The notes: generated by a model from the letters alone, not told the origin. Shown: positions 35,726-46,998, counted from the stretch's first letter. The stretch is DNA of 64,000 bases from Paraburkholderia youngii (GCF_013366925.1 NZ_JAALDK010000001.1:3837165-3901164); one strand, 5' to 3'. Numbers and translations: made by a program.

Positions 35726-38248
35726 TCAGAACTCGTAGCCAACCTGCGCCCGTACACCTGCATCGCCAGTTGAAGTGACCGACATCGCAGCGTTGACGAG
35801 CCACTTGTTATTTCTCGAGCGATACGTGGCGCCTACTGCTGCTGCGCTACCACCCTTATAAGTCGCGCCTCCCGCCGCGACGATCGTTTTGCCCGGACCC
35901 GACGGCGTCATGTTCGGCATTGCCATTGCCGCTGCGATGCCTGCATAAGCGTTCTTCGCGACGTCGTTGATTGCCTGGTTGGTGGCGTTGATACGCTGAT
36001 CTGTGTAGTTGTTGGCCTGCTGCACGCCTTGGGCAACCGAGCTGTTCATCTGGCCGACATTGACCGCATCCGTGTCCGCCGTACCCGCTGCAACGTTGGT
36101 GATCTGACGCTGCTGCGTGGCCGAACCCACCGACACCGAGTTGTCGCGGTCCGTCGACGAACCCTGACCCAACGCCACCGAGTTCGCATTGGCAGCCTGC
36201 GAGTCCGTGCCGATCGCCGTCGAGTTGACGCCGCTTGCCGCTGCGTTGGCGCCGACTGCCGTCGCGTTGTCGCCCGAGGCTGCCGCGCCCGCTCCAGCCA
36301 CCGTGCTGGCCGCACCGATACCCGGCGCTGCTGCGTTGACCACCGCGTCGTTGCCGCCGCCCGAAGACGAACCATTCGAGGCATCAGAATTCGAGCTGCC
36401 CGGCTGGACGTTGGACAGCTGGCTGCCCAGATTCCACACCTGCCCGTTAAGATCCGTCACCTGATCCTGCAACGCCGACAACTGGCCGAAGTTCACCGCG
36501 TCGTACTGGCTCGTGCCGTTGGCCACGTTGGTCAGGATCACCGGACCCGTGCTCTGGCCTCCACCCAGCGTCACGGCACCGAGGTTCACCGAGCCGTCAG
36601 CGCGACGGTCGTACTGCACCGCGGCCGACAACTGGGTGCCGACATCGCCCACCTGGGTCTGCAGCTTCGTGATGTCCTCCGTGTTCTGCGTCGTGCGACC
36701 GTCGAGGTTCGTGACGGCATCGCCTACGCTGTGCACCGTCGCGCCGCCTACGCTGTAGCTCGGTGCGCTGAGCGTACCGTCTGCGTTCACGGTCGAACCG
36801 CCGCCCAGTGCCTCGGCCGTGCTCGATGCCGCGCCGTACAGCTGGCTGCCGTTGATCGCGTCAACGCTCGATGCGTTCACTGCGCCATTCGCCACGCCCG
36901 TTACCGTGCGGTTACCCGCCGCGCCCGCCACGTTCACCACCGTGCCGTCCATGTCCTTCGCCACCGTGATGTCGCGCGTGTTCGCGTCCTGCTGCACCAG
37001 ACCCACCGTGCCGTCAGCAAGCTGGTTCTGCACGTTCGTGATGCTGGTCGTGTTCTGTGCGATGTCCTCCGTGTTCTGCGTCGTGCGAACGTCGAGGTTG
37101 GTGACGGCTTCGCCCACGCTATACACCGTCGAGCCACCCACGCTGAACTTCGGCGCGCTGATCGAGCCATCCGCAAGCACGATCGAACCACCACCCAGTG
37201 CTTTGGCCGTGCTCCACGCCGTGCCGTACAGCTGGCCACCGTTCACCGCGTCCGCGCTCGCCGCTCTCACCGCGCCGGCGGCCACGCCCGTCACCGTACG
37301 AGTGCCCGCGGTGCCCGCCACGTTGATCACCGTGCCGTCCATGTCCTTCGCCACCGTGATGGCACGGGTGCTCGCATCCTGCTGCATCAGACCGGCCGAG
37401 CCATTCAACAGGCTCGTGATCTGCGACGTGTTCTGCGTGGTGCGGCCATCGAGGTTGATGATCGCATCGCCGACGTTGTCGACCGCCGTACCACCCACGT
37501 TGTAGGCAGGCGCCGCGATGGAACCATCTGCATTGACCGCTGCACCGCCACCGAGCGCCGTGCTCACGTTCCTGAGCTGCGACACGACGACCGCGTCCGA
37601 GTCTTGTGTGCCGGCCGCCACATTCGTGATCTGCCGCATGGCCCCTGCGTTGCCAACCGACACCACATCCGCGCGATCGGCGACCGAGTACGCGCCCAAC
37701 GCCACGGAATTATCCGCATTCGCGGCCGCCAACGTGCCGATGGCTGTGGACATGTAATTCGTCGCGTCCGCTTCGTAACCAAGCGCCATGCTCCAGTCGC
37801 CAGCGGCGTTCGCGTATTGGCCGATTGCATTGCTGCCACTTCCGGAAGCCATCGAGTGCCAGCCAATAGCATTCGAAGCCTCCCCGGACGCGGTCGCCTG
37901 AATGCCAATCGCAGTTGCATTCAGCGCGTCCGCAAGGCTAGCCCCGCCGACCGCTGTTGTCCCCTGCGCCGATGCAGTCGCCCCGGCACCCACCGCGACG
38001 GAGTCCGGGGCTGTGGCAGACGCGGAATCCGTGTCCGTTCCGGTGTAGGTCCCGTTGGTCGCCTCAACCGGTGTGCCGATCACGGCTGATGCGGCGGTAC
38101 CCGACACTCCTGCAAGCACAACCGCAGTGGCGATCGCTCCGGCCACAGTCCGTGACTTGCTTCGCTTACCGCGCGCCGACATATTCTCGGAAGCTGCCAC
38201 CCACGATCCGAGCGCTTCATTCCAGATGCTGATGTAGGACTTGTTCAT
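35726..38248 (-). CDS. trimeric autotransporter adhesin (YadA-like)
   Basis: An 840-residue adhesin. It has the extended signal peptide region (NKSYISIWNEALGSWVAASE) and a hydrophobic core ending near ASAVIG. A head of YadA repeats follows (for example NAIGWHSMASGSGSNAIGQ), then a stalk built of near-identical modules of about 120 residues, and more head repeats. The C-terminal YadA anchor (about 90 residues, final GYEF) forms the trimeric barrel. I chose the ATG at 38246-38248, the usual start of the signal peptide. It is monocistronic and probably mediates surface adhesion. Confidence 0.93.
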   Translation of the reverse strand: MNKSYISIWNEALGSWVAASENMSARGKRSKSRTVAGAIATAVVLAGVSGTAASAVIGTPVEATNGTYTGTDTDSASATAPDSVAVGAGATASAQGTTAVGGASLADALNATAIGIQATASGEASNAIGWHSMASGSGSNAIGQYANAAGDWSMALGYEADATNYMSTAIGTLAAANADNSVALGAYSVADRADVVSVGNAGAMRQITNVAAGTQDSDAVVVSQLRNVSTALGGGAAVNADGSIAAPAYNVGGTAVDNVGDAIINLDGRTTQNTSQITSLLNGSAGLMQQDASTRAITVAKDMDGTVINVAGTAGTRTVTGVAAGAVRAASADAVNGGQLYGTAWSTAKALGGGSIVLADGSISAPKFSVGGSTVYSVGEAVTNLDVRTTQNTEDIAQNTTSITNVQNQLADGTVGLVQQDANTRDITVAKDMDGTVVNVAGAAGNRTVTGVANGAVNASSVDAINGSQLYGAASSTAEALGGGSTVNADGTLSAPSYSVGGATVHSVGDAVTNLDGRTTQNTEDITKLQTQVGDVGTQLSAAVQYDRRADGSVNLGAVTLGGGQSTGPVILTNVANGTSQYDAVNFGQLSALQDQVTDLNGQVWNLGSQLSNVQPGSSNSDASNGSSSGGGNDAVVNAAAPGIGAASTVAGAGAAASGDNATAVGANAAASGVNSTAIGTDSQAANANSVALGQGSSTDRDNSVSVGSATQQRQITNVAAGTADTDAVNVGQMNSSVAQGVQQANNYTDQRINATNQAINDVAKNAYAGIAAAMAMPNMTPSGPGKTIVAAGGATYKGGSAAAVGATYRSRNNKWLVNAAMSVTSTGDAGVRAQVGYEF
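36672..37500. repeat. intragenic repeats coding the adhesin stalk
   Basis: Segments starting GATGTCCTCCGTGTTCTGCG at 36672 and 37061, and a related one near 37420, head modules about 360-390 bp long that are nearly identical in DNA. They can recombine and change the stalk length. Confidence 0.75.
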
Positions 38249-38817
38249 GATGTGATTCCTATCGGAGTTCGACATAACGGTAGGTCTGCGAAGTAATCGA
38301 AGATTGTCGTCGCCCTTATCTGGCCTTCTAATATCAGCTATGGAAACAGGGGCAATAACGTGCTAGCAGGCTTGAGGCAACAGAAACAACCTGCAATGCC
38401 CAGATCAACCTGAAGCGTCTTCCGCGTCTTCTGCTAAATCTCTGAAACTGAGTTCAGTTTAGATTTTTGAGATAGAAACAAAATAAGCCGAGTCTGAGAT
38501 GAGGGGTTGGTATGTCGACAGAACTGCTTGTTAATGCGGGGAAGCGCGCGACGTCGGATATTCCGTCGGCACGACGGCCAAAAGGGGCATTGCGTTTGAT
38601 TGAGCAAAGAATCCCGGCAGACGCTTCAGCCCGCCCGAAGCCCCCCGAATAGCCACTCCTGAAAGCTTTACAGCTTGGGGCAGATCCGCGCGCGATCTGA
38701 GCAGGGTTCAGCGTTTAGCCGTTTACCTTCAACCCATCGAGTCCCAACGGTGCGACGAGTGTCCCGGTTTACAGATCGCGTTGAGCGAGCAGCAGGCTCT
38801 CAAGACAGAGGCAGCGG
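38249..38817. other. 569-bp region between the adhesin and a hydroxyacid dehydrogenase remnant
   Basis: The adhesin promoter should lie here. The palindrome at 38445-38460 and the AT-rich stretch after it are the only structured parts I see. No gene is supported. Confidence 0.4.
38445..38460. promoter_or_regulatory. palindrome upstream of the adhesin
   Basis: AAACTGA-GT-TCAGTTT is a perfect 7-bp inverted repeat about 200 bases upstream of the adhesin start codon. It is a possible binding site for a dimeric regulator. Confidence 0.35.
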
Positions 38818-39123
38818 GTGGCCGAGATCGCGAAAGCGTTCGGCATGCGGCCGCTGTTCGCCGGCCACAAGGACCGCGACGGACTCGGGCCGCTCGTGCG
38901 CGCGCTCGATGATGCGCTGATCAGCGGGATACGCTTCGACGTGCTGTCAGGCGAGCCGCCCGCGGCCGACAATCCATTGATGCGGATCGCCGGGCGGCCG
39001 AATGTGATCGTGACGCCGCATGTGGCCTGGGCTTCGGATGAGGCGCAGCGAAGCCTGGCGGATCAGCTGATGGGCAATATCGAACGCTTCGTGCGCGGTG
39101 AACCCGCCAACCTGGCGGTGTGA
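38818..39123 (+). pseudogene. D-2-hydroxyacid dehydrogenase remnant with internal deletion
   Basis: The frame begins VAEIAKAFGMRPLFAGHKD, the middle of the cofactor domain of a glycerate-type dehydrogenase. It jumps directly to LVRALDDALISG and FDVLSGEPPAADNPL, then VIVTPHVAWASDEAQ with the catalytic histidine. The whole N-terminal substrate domain and about 70-90 residues between the two blocks (including the catalytic arginine) are missing. It cannot be an active enzyme. It lies at the edge of the inositol locus. Confidence 0.85.
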
Positions 39124-39181
39124 CGGGCAGGGCCCTGACGGGCCCGCCGCGTCGAGGCCGACCGCGTCGAGTCACGAATGG

Positions 39182-39982
39182 TCAAGCATCCTTATTGATG
39201 ATCCACTCGTGTGCCGGATCATTATGGAAATGCCAGACCCGCTGGCTGCCCGCCATCACATTCAGATAATACGAGTCGTAGCCATACGGCACGATGACCG
39301 GGTGATAGCCGCGCGGCACCATCACGACGTCGTGATCCTCGACGGCCATCGATTCGTCGATATCGCGCGAGTCGGTGTACACGCGCTGAAATGCGAAGCC
39401 TTGCGGCGGATCGAGCCGGTGGTAATAGGTTTCTTCGAGCGAGCTTTCGTGCGGAATGTTGTCGGTGTCGTGCTTGTGCGGCGGATAGCTCGACGCGTGA
39501 CCGCCCGGCGTTCTCACTTCGACCACCAGCAACGACTCGGCCGGTTCCGTCTGCGGAAGAATGTCGCACACGTAGCGCGTATTCAGCGACTTGCCGCGCG
39601 TCGAGCGCTTCATCGACGCCGGCTCGATCAGCCGCGCCGGATACTCGCCCTTGGCCGGCGCGCTAGCGACACCAATTTCCGCGTCGCGGTTCGCGCGCAC
39701 CGTCGCGCGCACGTTCGGCGGCAGATACACCGCGTACGGCGCCGCGTCTTCGAACACGCTGTCGCGCGAACCGAGCGAACTCCACGTCGTATCCGGCGTT
39801 TCGATATCGACCGCGCCGCTCAGCACGACGATGCACGTTTCGCGCGCCGGCTCGAACACGTACACGAGTTCTTTCGCGCCGACCCGGTACGCGGCGAATC
39901 CTACATAGCGCCAGCAGGCCGACTGCGGCGTGACGCGCGCGATCGTCTGGCCTTCGCGCTCTGCCTTTACCAATAAGCTCAT
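39182..39982 (-). CDS. iolB: 5-deoxy-glucuronate isomerase
   Basis: A 266-residue bicupin isomerase that makes 2-deoxy-5-keto-gluconate in myo-inositol catabolism. Metal-ligand blocks are PPHKHDTDN and ETYYHRLDPPQGFAFQRVY, and HPV within VPRGYHPVIVPYGYDSYYLN. The length is normal. Its ATG overlaps the iolE stop by four bases. The frame runs on upstream as a shadow inside iolE. Confidence 0.95.
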   Translation of the reverse strand: MSLLVKAEREGQTIARVTPQSACWRYVGFAAYRVGAKELVYVFEPARETCIVVLSGAVDIETPDTTWSSLGSRDSVFEDAAPYAVYLPPNVRATVRANRDAEIGVASAPAKGEYPARLIEPASMKRSTRGKSLNTRYVCDILPQTEPAESLLVVEVRTPGGHASSYPPHKHDTDNIPHESSLEETYYHRLDPPQGFAFQRVYTDSRDIDESMAVEDHDVVMVPRGYHPVIVPYGYDSYYLNVMAGSQRVWHFHNDPAHEWIINKDA

Positions 39983-40887
39983 GCTGCCTCCTTGCCGAGC
40001 GGCGCATCGACGAGCGCCCGCAAAGTTCCGTACCCCTTCTGCGCATAATCGAACGACGGCGCGACCACTGGGTCCTGCTCCGCCTCGACGACGAGCCACC
40101 CGCAATAACCATGCCGCTTCAGCCGGTCGATCAGCGCCGGAAAATTGACCGCGCCGTCGCCGGGCACCGTGAACGCGCCGGCGATCACCGCATCGAGAAA
40201 ACTCCAGTTGCGATTGCGCGCGAGCTTCATCACGGCGGGGCGCACGTCCTTGCAGTGCACGTGACAAACGCGCGCGATGTGCTTGTCGAGCACGGCCACC
40301 GGATCGCCGCCCGCGAACGTGATGTGCCCGGCGTCGAACAGCAGGCCGACCGCGTCGCTGGTGCGCGCCATCAACTGATCGACGTCGGCTGGCGTTTCTA
40401 CATACGCGCCCATGTGATGATGATAGGCGAGCCGAACGCCACGGCTCAGCGTATAGCGTGCGAATTCATCGACGCGTGCCGCGTAATCGGCCCATTGCGC
40501 GTCGCTGAAAAAGCGCGGCCGTTGATACAGCGGGCGCGGCGCGCCCTGGATCGAATCGGCGACTTCGCCATACACCATCACGGTCGCGCCGTTTTGCGCG
40601 AGCAATTCCAGATGCGGGCCGACCGCGTCGATTTCTTCCGCGACGCCGCGTTTGGCCAATTGTCCCGAGTACCAGCCGGACACGAGCGCGAGGTCGTATT
40701 GCGCGAGCAGCGTTTTCAGCGCTTGCGGCTCGCGGGGAAACTTGTTGCCGAGCTCGAAGCCCTGATAGCCGATCTGGCGACCCTCGGTCAGCGCGACTTC
40801 GAGCGGCGTCTCGCCGCCGAGCGACGGCAGGTCGTCGTTCATCCACGATAGCGGATTGATGCCGATGCGTACGTCGAAAGCAGTCAT
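39979..40887 (-). CDS. iolE: 2-keto-myo-inositol dehydratase
   Basis: A 302-residue TIM-barrel sugar-phosphate-isomerase-type enzyme. It begins with GINPLSWMNDDLPSLG, a diagnostic start of IolE. YHHHMGAYVETP and CHVHCKDVRP carry metal ligands, and WLVVEAEQDP ends the barrel. It dehydrates 2-keto-myo-inositol to the trione hydrolysed by IolD. It sits between iolD and iolB in one operon. Confidence 0.95.
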   Translation of the reverse strand: MTAFDVRIGINPLSWMNDDLPSLGGETPLEVALTEGRQIGYQGFELGNKFPREPQALKTLLAQYDLALVSGWYSGQLAKRGVAEEIDAVGPHLELLAQNGATVMVYGEVADSIQGAPRPLYQRPRFFSDAQWADYAARVDEFARYTLSRGVRLAYHHHMGAYVETPADVDQLMARTSDAVGLLFDAGHITFAGGDPVAVLDKHIARVCHVHCKDVRPAVMKLARNRNWSFLDAVIAGAFTVPGDGAVNFPALIDRLKRHGYCGWLVVEAEQDPVVAPSFDYAQKGYGTLRALVDAPLGKEAA

Positions 40888-40906
40888 GCCGAAGTCCCCA
40901 TGGTTC

Positions 40907-42880
40907 TCAGTCTTGATCGGCGCCCTGTGGCGGCGAAGGCGGTGCGGATGGCGCCGCGCGCGCCGCGAGTTGCGCGTCGTACTTCGCGCGGGCGTCGCGC
41001 ACTTCGGTGCGCGTCGATACTTCGGGCACCGCGACTTCCCACCACCAGCCGCCGTCTTCGGTGGTGCGAGCCGGGTCGGTGTCGATGCTGATCACGTACG
41101 TGCCCTTGGCCGCCCGTGCGCGTTGCAGCGCCGCTTCGAGTTCGGCGAGATTGCGCGCATGTTCGGCTTGCGCGCCGAGCGCGCGCGCATGCGCAGCGAA
41201 GTCGACGCGCGGCACGCCTTCCGGGCCGTGCGCGCAATCGTCGAGCAGATTGTTGAACGGTGCGCCGCCGCAAGCCTGTTGCAGCCGGTTGATGCAGCCG
41301 AAGCCGCGATTGTCGAGCACGACGACGATTAGCTTCTTGCCGAGCATCACCGAGCTCGCGATCTCGCTGTTCATCATCAGATAGCTGCCGTCGCCGAGAA
41401 TCACGATCACCTCGCGCTCGGGCCGCGCCAGCTTCACCCCGAGGCCGCCCGCGATCTCATAGCCCATGCACGAGTAGCCATATTCGACGTGATACGCGCC
41501 GGGCCGGCCCGCGCGCCACAGTTTGTGCAGCTCGGCGGGCAGCGTGCCGGCCGCGCAGACGACGATGTCGTCCGCCGGCGAGCGCGCGCTCGAACGCTGC
41601 ACCGCGCCGATCACGTCGCCCTCGTAGGGCAGCACCGCGTCGCGTTGCGGTGCATGCGTGAGCGTTTGCACGGTGTCGCGCCAACTGGCCGCGAGCTTGT
41701 GCGCGCGCGCGGTCCACGCGCGCTCGGCGTGCCAGCCTTGCAGCGGCCCGGCGAGCGCATCGAGCGCGAGCTTCACATCGGCTTCGACGACGAAGCCGCG
41801 ATGCTTGAGCGCGTCGAAGCCATTCGCGTTGATCGCGATCACGTCGGCTTGCGTGAACAGCGTATTCGAGCCGGTCGTGAAGTCCTGCAGCCGCGTGCCG
41901 AGCGCGAGCACGCAGTCGGCGTCATGCGCGAGCGCATTGGCGGCGGGCGACCCGGTCACGCCGAGCGCGCCCGCATTCAGCGGATCGTTCCACGCGAGCG
42001 AGCTTTTGCCGGCCTGCGATTCCGCGACGGGCGCGCCATGCGCGCTCGCGAAGCGGTGCAGCGTATCGGCCGCACGGCTGTACAGCACGCCGCCGCCCGC
42101 GACGATCAGTGGCCGCTTTGCGTGCCGCAAGCGCGCGCACGCGGCGTCGAGATCGTCGCTACGCGGCGCGGGTGCATGAATACGCACGACGCGCGGCGTG
42201 AAAAAGTCCTCCGGAAAGTCCCATGCCTGCGCCTGCACGTCCTGCGGCAACGCGAGCGTGACGGCGCCGCATAACGCGGCATCGGTCAGCACGCGGATCG
42301 CGCGCGGCAGCGCGCTCAGCAATTGCGCGGGCTGCACGATGCGATCGAAGTAGCGCGATAGCGGCTTGAACGCGTCGTTCGCGGATACGCCGCCGTCGTT
42401 GAAATCCTCGAGTTGCTGCAGTACCGGATCGGGCGCACGCGACACGAAGATATCGCCGGGCAGCAGCAGCACCGGCAGACGGTTCACGTGCGCGAGCGCG
42501 GCCGCGGTCAGCAGATTGGTCGCACCGGGGCCGATCGATGTCGTCACGGCCATCATGCGGCGGCGAAAGTGCGCCTTCGCATAAGCGATCGCACTGTGCG
42601 CCATCGCCTGCTCGTTGTGCGCCCGGAACGTGGGCAGCGCGTCGCGATGCTGATACAGCGCCTCGCCGATGCCCGCGACGTTGCCGTGGCCGAAGATCGC
42701 GAACACGCCGCCGAACAGCGGTTCGACGCTGGTGCCGTCTTCGCTGGCGACGCGTTGCGCGGCCAGATAGCGCACCAGCGCCTGTGCCATCGTCAGGCGA
42801 ATCGTGCCGCCGGTGCGGACGGGCGCTTGCGGCGCGCCGCTGGTGGATGGAGTGTCGTCATGCATGATGCCCTCGTTCAT
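40907..42880 (-). CDS. iolD: 3D-(3,5/4)-trihydroxycyclohexane-1,2-dione hydrolase
   Basis: A 657-residue thiamine-diphosphate enzyme. RLTMAQALVRYLAAQ starts the homology, the GGVFAIFGHGNVAGIGEAL segment holds the catalytic region, and GDGSYLMMNSEI binds ThDP-magnesium. Length and blocks match IolD, which opens the inositol-derived ring. I chose the ATG at 42878-42880, which overlaps the iolC stop (ATGA); the frame is open further upstream inside iolC. Confidence 0.95.
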   Translation of the reverse strand: MNEGIMHDDTPSTSGAPQAPVRTGGTIRLTMAQALVRYLAAQRVASEDGTSVEPLFGGVFAIFGHGNVAGIGEALYQHRDALPTFRAHNEQAMAHSAIAYAKAHFRRRMMAVTTSIGPGATNLLTAAALAHVNRLPVLLLPGDIFVSRAPDPVLQQLEDFNDGGVSANDAFKPLSRYFDRIVQPAQLLSALPRAIRVLTDAALCGAVTLALPQDVQAQAWDFPEDFFTPRVVRIHAPAPRSDDLDAACARLRHAKRPLIVAGGGVLYSRAADTLHRFASAHGAPVAESQAGKSSLAWNDPLNAGALGVTGSPAANALAHDADCVLALGTRLQDFTTGSNTLFTQADVIAINANGFDALKHRGFVVEADVKLALDALAGPLQGWHAERAWTARAHKLAASWRDTVQTLTHAPQRDAVLPYEGDVIGAVQRSSARSPADDIVVCAAGTLPAELHKLWRAGRPGAYHVEYGYSCMGYEIAGGLGVKLARPEREVIVILGDGSYLMMNSEIASSVMLGKKLIVVVLDNRGFGCINRLQQACGGAPFNNLLDDCAHGPEGVPRVDFAAHARALGAQAEHARNLAELEAALQRARAAKGTYVISIDTDPARTTEDGGWWWEVAVPEVSTRTEVRDARAKYDAQLAARAAPSAPPSPPQGADQD

Positions 42881-44901
42881 GCGGCCTGCTCCTGATGAGC
42901 GTGATGAGGTGTGCCATGCGCCGTCGGTTCGCCGCGCGCACTGCGCCACGCGGCGATCAGCGTTTCGAACGTGTGGCGCACGCGCGCGATCAGTTCGTCA
43001 TCGCCGATTTCGCCGGCGAGCCACGCATGGCTCGGTTCGTGAAAGATCGTGCGGCCGACCGTGAAGCCGCGGCACGTCGCCGCTTGTGCGGCCGCACGAA
43101 AGCCCTTGCTCAACTGCTCGACCGCCGCCGACAAACCGAGCAGCACGACGCCGCGGCAATACGGATCGCGCTCGGCGATCAGCGCGTCGATGGCCTGCCA
43201 TTGCGCGGCGTCCATCGGTTCGAGCTTCCACCACTCCGGGTAGATGCCGAGGTTGTACAGGCGCTTCAACGCGCGATACACGATGTCCGGCCCCTGCGGC
43301 AGCGACGCATGCTTCGGCGGAATCACTTCGAGCAGCAGTTCGTGGCCGCTGGCCTGGGTCGCGTCATACAGCGCGCGCAGTTGCGCCTCCTGTTCGAGCC
43401 GCTGCTCGATCGGCTCATCGGGATGAAACTGCACGAGGCATTTGACGACGTGCTCCTGCGGCCACGCGATCAGCGTGGTGCCGATCGAGCGGCCATGATC
43501 GAACACGAGCGGCACGGAGCCGGGCAACTCGACCGGACGGCCGATCCACCAGCCGCGGCCGGTCGCGGCATTCAGCGCGTCCTGACCATAGCGGTCGTCG
43601 ATCAATACGCCGATGCGTCCCTGCAGGTTCAATGCGCGCTCGGTCTGCGCGACCGCTTCGACGAACAAGCCCTTCAACGAGGCAATGCGCGCTTCGTCGG
43701 CGCCGGTCTGCTGCGCGAGTTCGAAGAACGGGTTGCGATGATCGAAGGCGAAACCGAGCACTTCGCGCCATGCTTTACGCGCCGGCGAAACGCGATGCAG
43801 TCTGGCGAGCTTCGCATCGCGGTCGGGCCGGCGCATGCGCTGCGGATCGGCCTTCGCTTCGCGCAGGAAGTAGTCGAGCTCGGCCGGGGTCGGCATCGCG
43901 GGGGCGCAGCCGTGGCGCGATACGACCAGCGCGCCGCTCGCATTCGCGGCGCGCGCGCAGGCCTCGAGCGGCTGATCGCGCAGCCAGCCTGAGAGGAAGC
44001 CGGAAGCGAATGCGTCGCCTGCGCCGAGCACGTTCAGCACTTCGACTTCGACGCCGCCATGAATCGGCGCAGCGTCGAGCGATGCAGGCACCTCGCCGTC
44101 GATGATCTGACAGCCGAGCGGCCCGCGCTTCAGCACCAGCGTGGCCGGCGTCACGGCGCGCACGATCGCGAGCGCATCGCGCAGGTCGGTCTTGCCGCCG
44201 GCGATGCGAAACTCTTCCTCGGTGCCGATCACCAGATCGAACAGCGGCAGAATCCGCTGCAAATGCGCGCTGACGCCTTCGCTCGCGACGAAACGCGTCT
44301 CGCCGTCGGCCTTGCCCGTGAGCCCCCACAGCACCGGGCGGTAGTCGATGTCGAGCACGGTGCGCACGTCGTTGCGGCGCGCGTATTCGAGCGCGCGGCG
44401 GCTCGTGCGATCGACCTGTGCGGTGGAAAAGTGCGTGCCGGTGATCAGCAGCGCTTTCGACGACGCAATGAACGCCTCGTCGAAATCGGCCTCGTCGACC
44501 GCCATGTCCGCGCAGTTCTCGCGGTAGAAGATCAGCGGGAACGTGTCGCGGTCCTTCAGGCCGAGCAGCACGAGCGCGGTCAGCCGTTCGTGATCGATGC
44601 GCACGTGGCTCACGTCGCAGCCTTCCTTCGCGAGCGTTTCGGTCAGGAAGCGTCCCATGTGATCGTTGCCGACGCGCGCCAGCATGGCTGCGTCAAGCCC
44701 GAGCCGCGCGCAGCCGAACGCGATGTTCGCCGACGAGCCGCCGAGATACTTCGCGAAGCTCGACACGTCTTCGAGCCGCGCGCCGACCTGCTGCGCGTAC
44801 AGATCGACGGCCAGCCGGCCGAGGCACACGATGTCGCGGGCGCGCCCCGGCGCGAACCGGCTGCCCGCTGCGTTAGCGCTGGAGGTGCTGGAGTGAGCCA
44901 T
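42877..44901 (-). CDS. iolC: 5-dehydro-2-deoxygluconokinase fused to DUF2090 domain
   Basis: A 674-residue two-domain protein. Residues about 20-335 are a PfkB kinase: YLGGSSANIAFGCARLG and the anion hole LGAGDAFASGFLSG. Residues about 345-650 are DUF2090, an aldolase-like barrel (HRNPFFELAQQTG, LVQFHPDE, LEVIPP). The fused form is common in proteobacteria and may join phosphorylation with cleavage of the phosphate, work done by IolC and IolJ in Bacillus. The aldolase role is inference from the fold. Confidence 0.93.
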   Translation of the reverse strand: MAHSSTSSANAAGSRFAPGRARDIVCLGRLAVDLYAQQVGARLEDVSSFAKYLGGSSANIAFGCARLGLDAAMLARVGNDHMGRFLTETLAKEGCDVSHVRIDHERLTALVLLGLKDRDTFPLIFYRENCADMAVDEADFDEAFIASSKALLITGTHFSTAQVDRTSRRALEYARRNDVRTVLDIDYRPVLWGLTGKADGETRFVASEGVSAHLQRILPLFDLVIGTEEEFRIAGGKTDLRDALAIVRAVTPATLVLKRGPLGCQIIDGEVPASLDAAPIHGGVEVEVLNVLGAGDAFASGFLSGWLRDQPLEACARAANASGALVVSRHGCAPAMPTPAELDYFLREAKADPQRMRRPDRDAKLARLHRVSPARKAWREVLGFAFDHRNPFFELAQQTGADEARIASLKGLFVEAVAQTERALNLQGRIGVLIDDRYGQDALNAATGRGWWIGRPVELPGSVPLVFDHGRSIGTTLIAWPQEHVVKCLVQFHPDEPIEQRLEQEAQLRALYDATQASGHELLLEVIPPKHASLPQGPDIVYRALKRLYNLGIYPEWWKLEPMDAAQWQAIDALIAERDPYCRGVVLLGLSAAVEQLSKGFRAAAQAATCRGFTVGRTIFHEPSHAWLAGEIGDDELIARVRHTFETLIAAWRSARGEPTAHGTPHHAHQEQAA

Positions 44902-44987
44902 GAATAGTCCTGAGTAACAGTGCGCGGTGAGTGCGCGGCAGCCGGCCTGGCGAAACCCGTCGAGGCCGGTCGCACCGCGCGAATCGG

Positions 44988-45794
<807 letters not shown>

Positions 45795-45807
45795 CGTGAA
45801 CCTCCGT

Positions 45808-46998
45808 CTAGCGCGATGCCGCGACGCGGCCGCGCACGTAGTGGTTGAACAGCACGGCGAACAGCAGCATCACGCCGAGGAACACGCGGAACCAGTCGGA
45901 ATCGACGTTGGTATAGGTGATGCCGATCTGCACGACGCCGAAGATCAGCGCGCCGAAGCAGGCGCCGACCACCGAGCCGTAGCCGCCCGTCAGCAGCGTG
46001 CCGCCGATCACCGCGGCGATGATCGCCTCGAACTCCGCCTGCAAACCACGGTCCGCCGCGGCCGAACCGATATCGCACACCTGCAGCACCGCATACAGGG
46101 CCGAGCAGAACGCGGTCAGTACGAACAGCGAGATCTTCACGCGACGCACCGGCACGCCGACGTTCTTGGCCGCGTTGGCATCGCCGCCGACCGCGAAAAT
46201 CCAGTTGCCGAAGCGCGTTTTAGCGAGCGTGAACGCGCAGACCACGGCAAGCACGAACCACCACAGCAGCACCTTGGGAATGCCCGGCACGAGCGGCGCG
46301 CCGTTGTCGAGCATCTTCACGAGACCGAGGTGGCCAAGCCATACGAACAGACCTCGGAACGCGACGCCCTGAAAGAACGTGTGCGCGAACCAGTCCTGAC
46401 GCGCGACGTCGCCGACACCGGAGATGATCGTGCGATCGGCGAACATCACCGACAGCGCGAGCGTCAGACCGCGCAGAATGAACAGGAACGCGAGCGTGAC
46501 GATGAACGACGGCAGGCGCGTACGCATCACCAGATAGCCGTTGAGCGCGCCGAGCAACATCGAGCCGACGAACGCGAACACGATCGCGAGCCAGATCGGC
46601 CAGTGGAAGTACATGGTCGGCAACGCGACCATCATGCCGGCAAAACCGATCATCGAGCCGATCGACAGATCGAACTCGCCGGCGATCATCAGCAGGCATG
46701 CGCCGACCGAGATCAGACCGAGATAGGCGGCGACCTGCGACCAGTTCATCACTCCGTCGAGGTTGAACATCCCCGAGTTGCCGGCGGCCAGGCCGAACAC
46801 GATGAACACCATCACGGTGCCGGCGAGCGCCGCGAATTCCGGTCGGCCGAGCAGATGGCGGAACCAGGATTCCTCGCGCACGCGTTCGTCGACGGCAGCG
46901 GCTTGCGAGGCGGTCGTCGCGCCAGACTGTGGCGGGTCCTGCGGATCGGACGGCGGTTGCTTGCGGTGATGGGGATGAAACAGGTCGGCGACACCCAT
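45808..46998 (-). CDS. sugar ABC transporter permease (inositol type)
   Basis: A 396-residue RbsC/FrcC-class permease with eight to ten hydrophobic segments. Family blocks are [21 protein letters not shown] and [19 protein letters not shown], plus [21 protein letters not shown] cytoplasmic N-terminal region of about 60 residues precedes the first helix. I chose the ATG at 46998 because AAGGAGAG precedes it; the frame continues upstream through tandem repeats. Confidence 0.93.
   Translation of the reverse strand: MGVADLFHPHHRKQPPSDPQDPPQSGATTASQAAAVDERVREESWFRHLLGRPEFAALAGTVMVFIVFGLAAGNSGMFNLDGVMNWSQVAAYLGLISVGACLLMIAGEFDLSIGSMIGFAGMMVALPTMYFHWPIWLAIVFAFVGSMLLGALNGYLVMRTRLPSFIVTLAFLFILRGLTLALSVMFADRTIISGVGDVARQDWFAHTFFQGVAFRGLFVWLGHLGLVKMLDNGAPLVPGIPKVLLWWFVLAVVCAFTLAKTRFGNWIFAVGGDANAAKNVGVPVRRVKISLFVLTAFCSALYAVLQVCDIGSAAADRGLQAEFEAIIAAVIGGTLLTGGYGSVVGACFGALIFGVVQIGITYTNVDSDWFRVFLGVMLLFAVLFNHYVRGRVAASR

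Noticed and set aside
36672..37500. Regular repeats as a CRISPR array
   Set aside because: The repeats are long, coding and near-identical throughout, with no short unique spacers. They encode the adhesin stalk.
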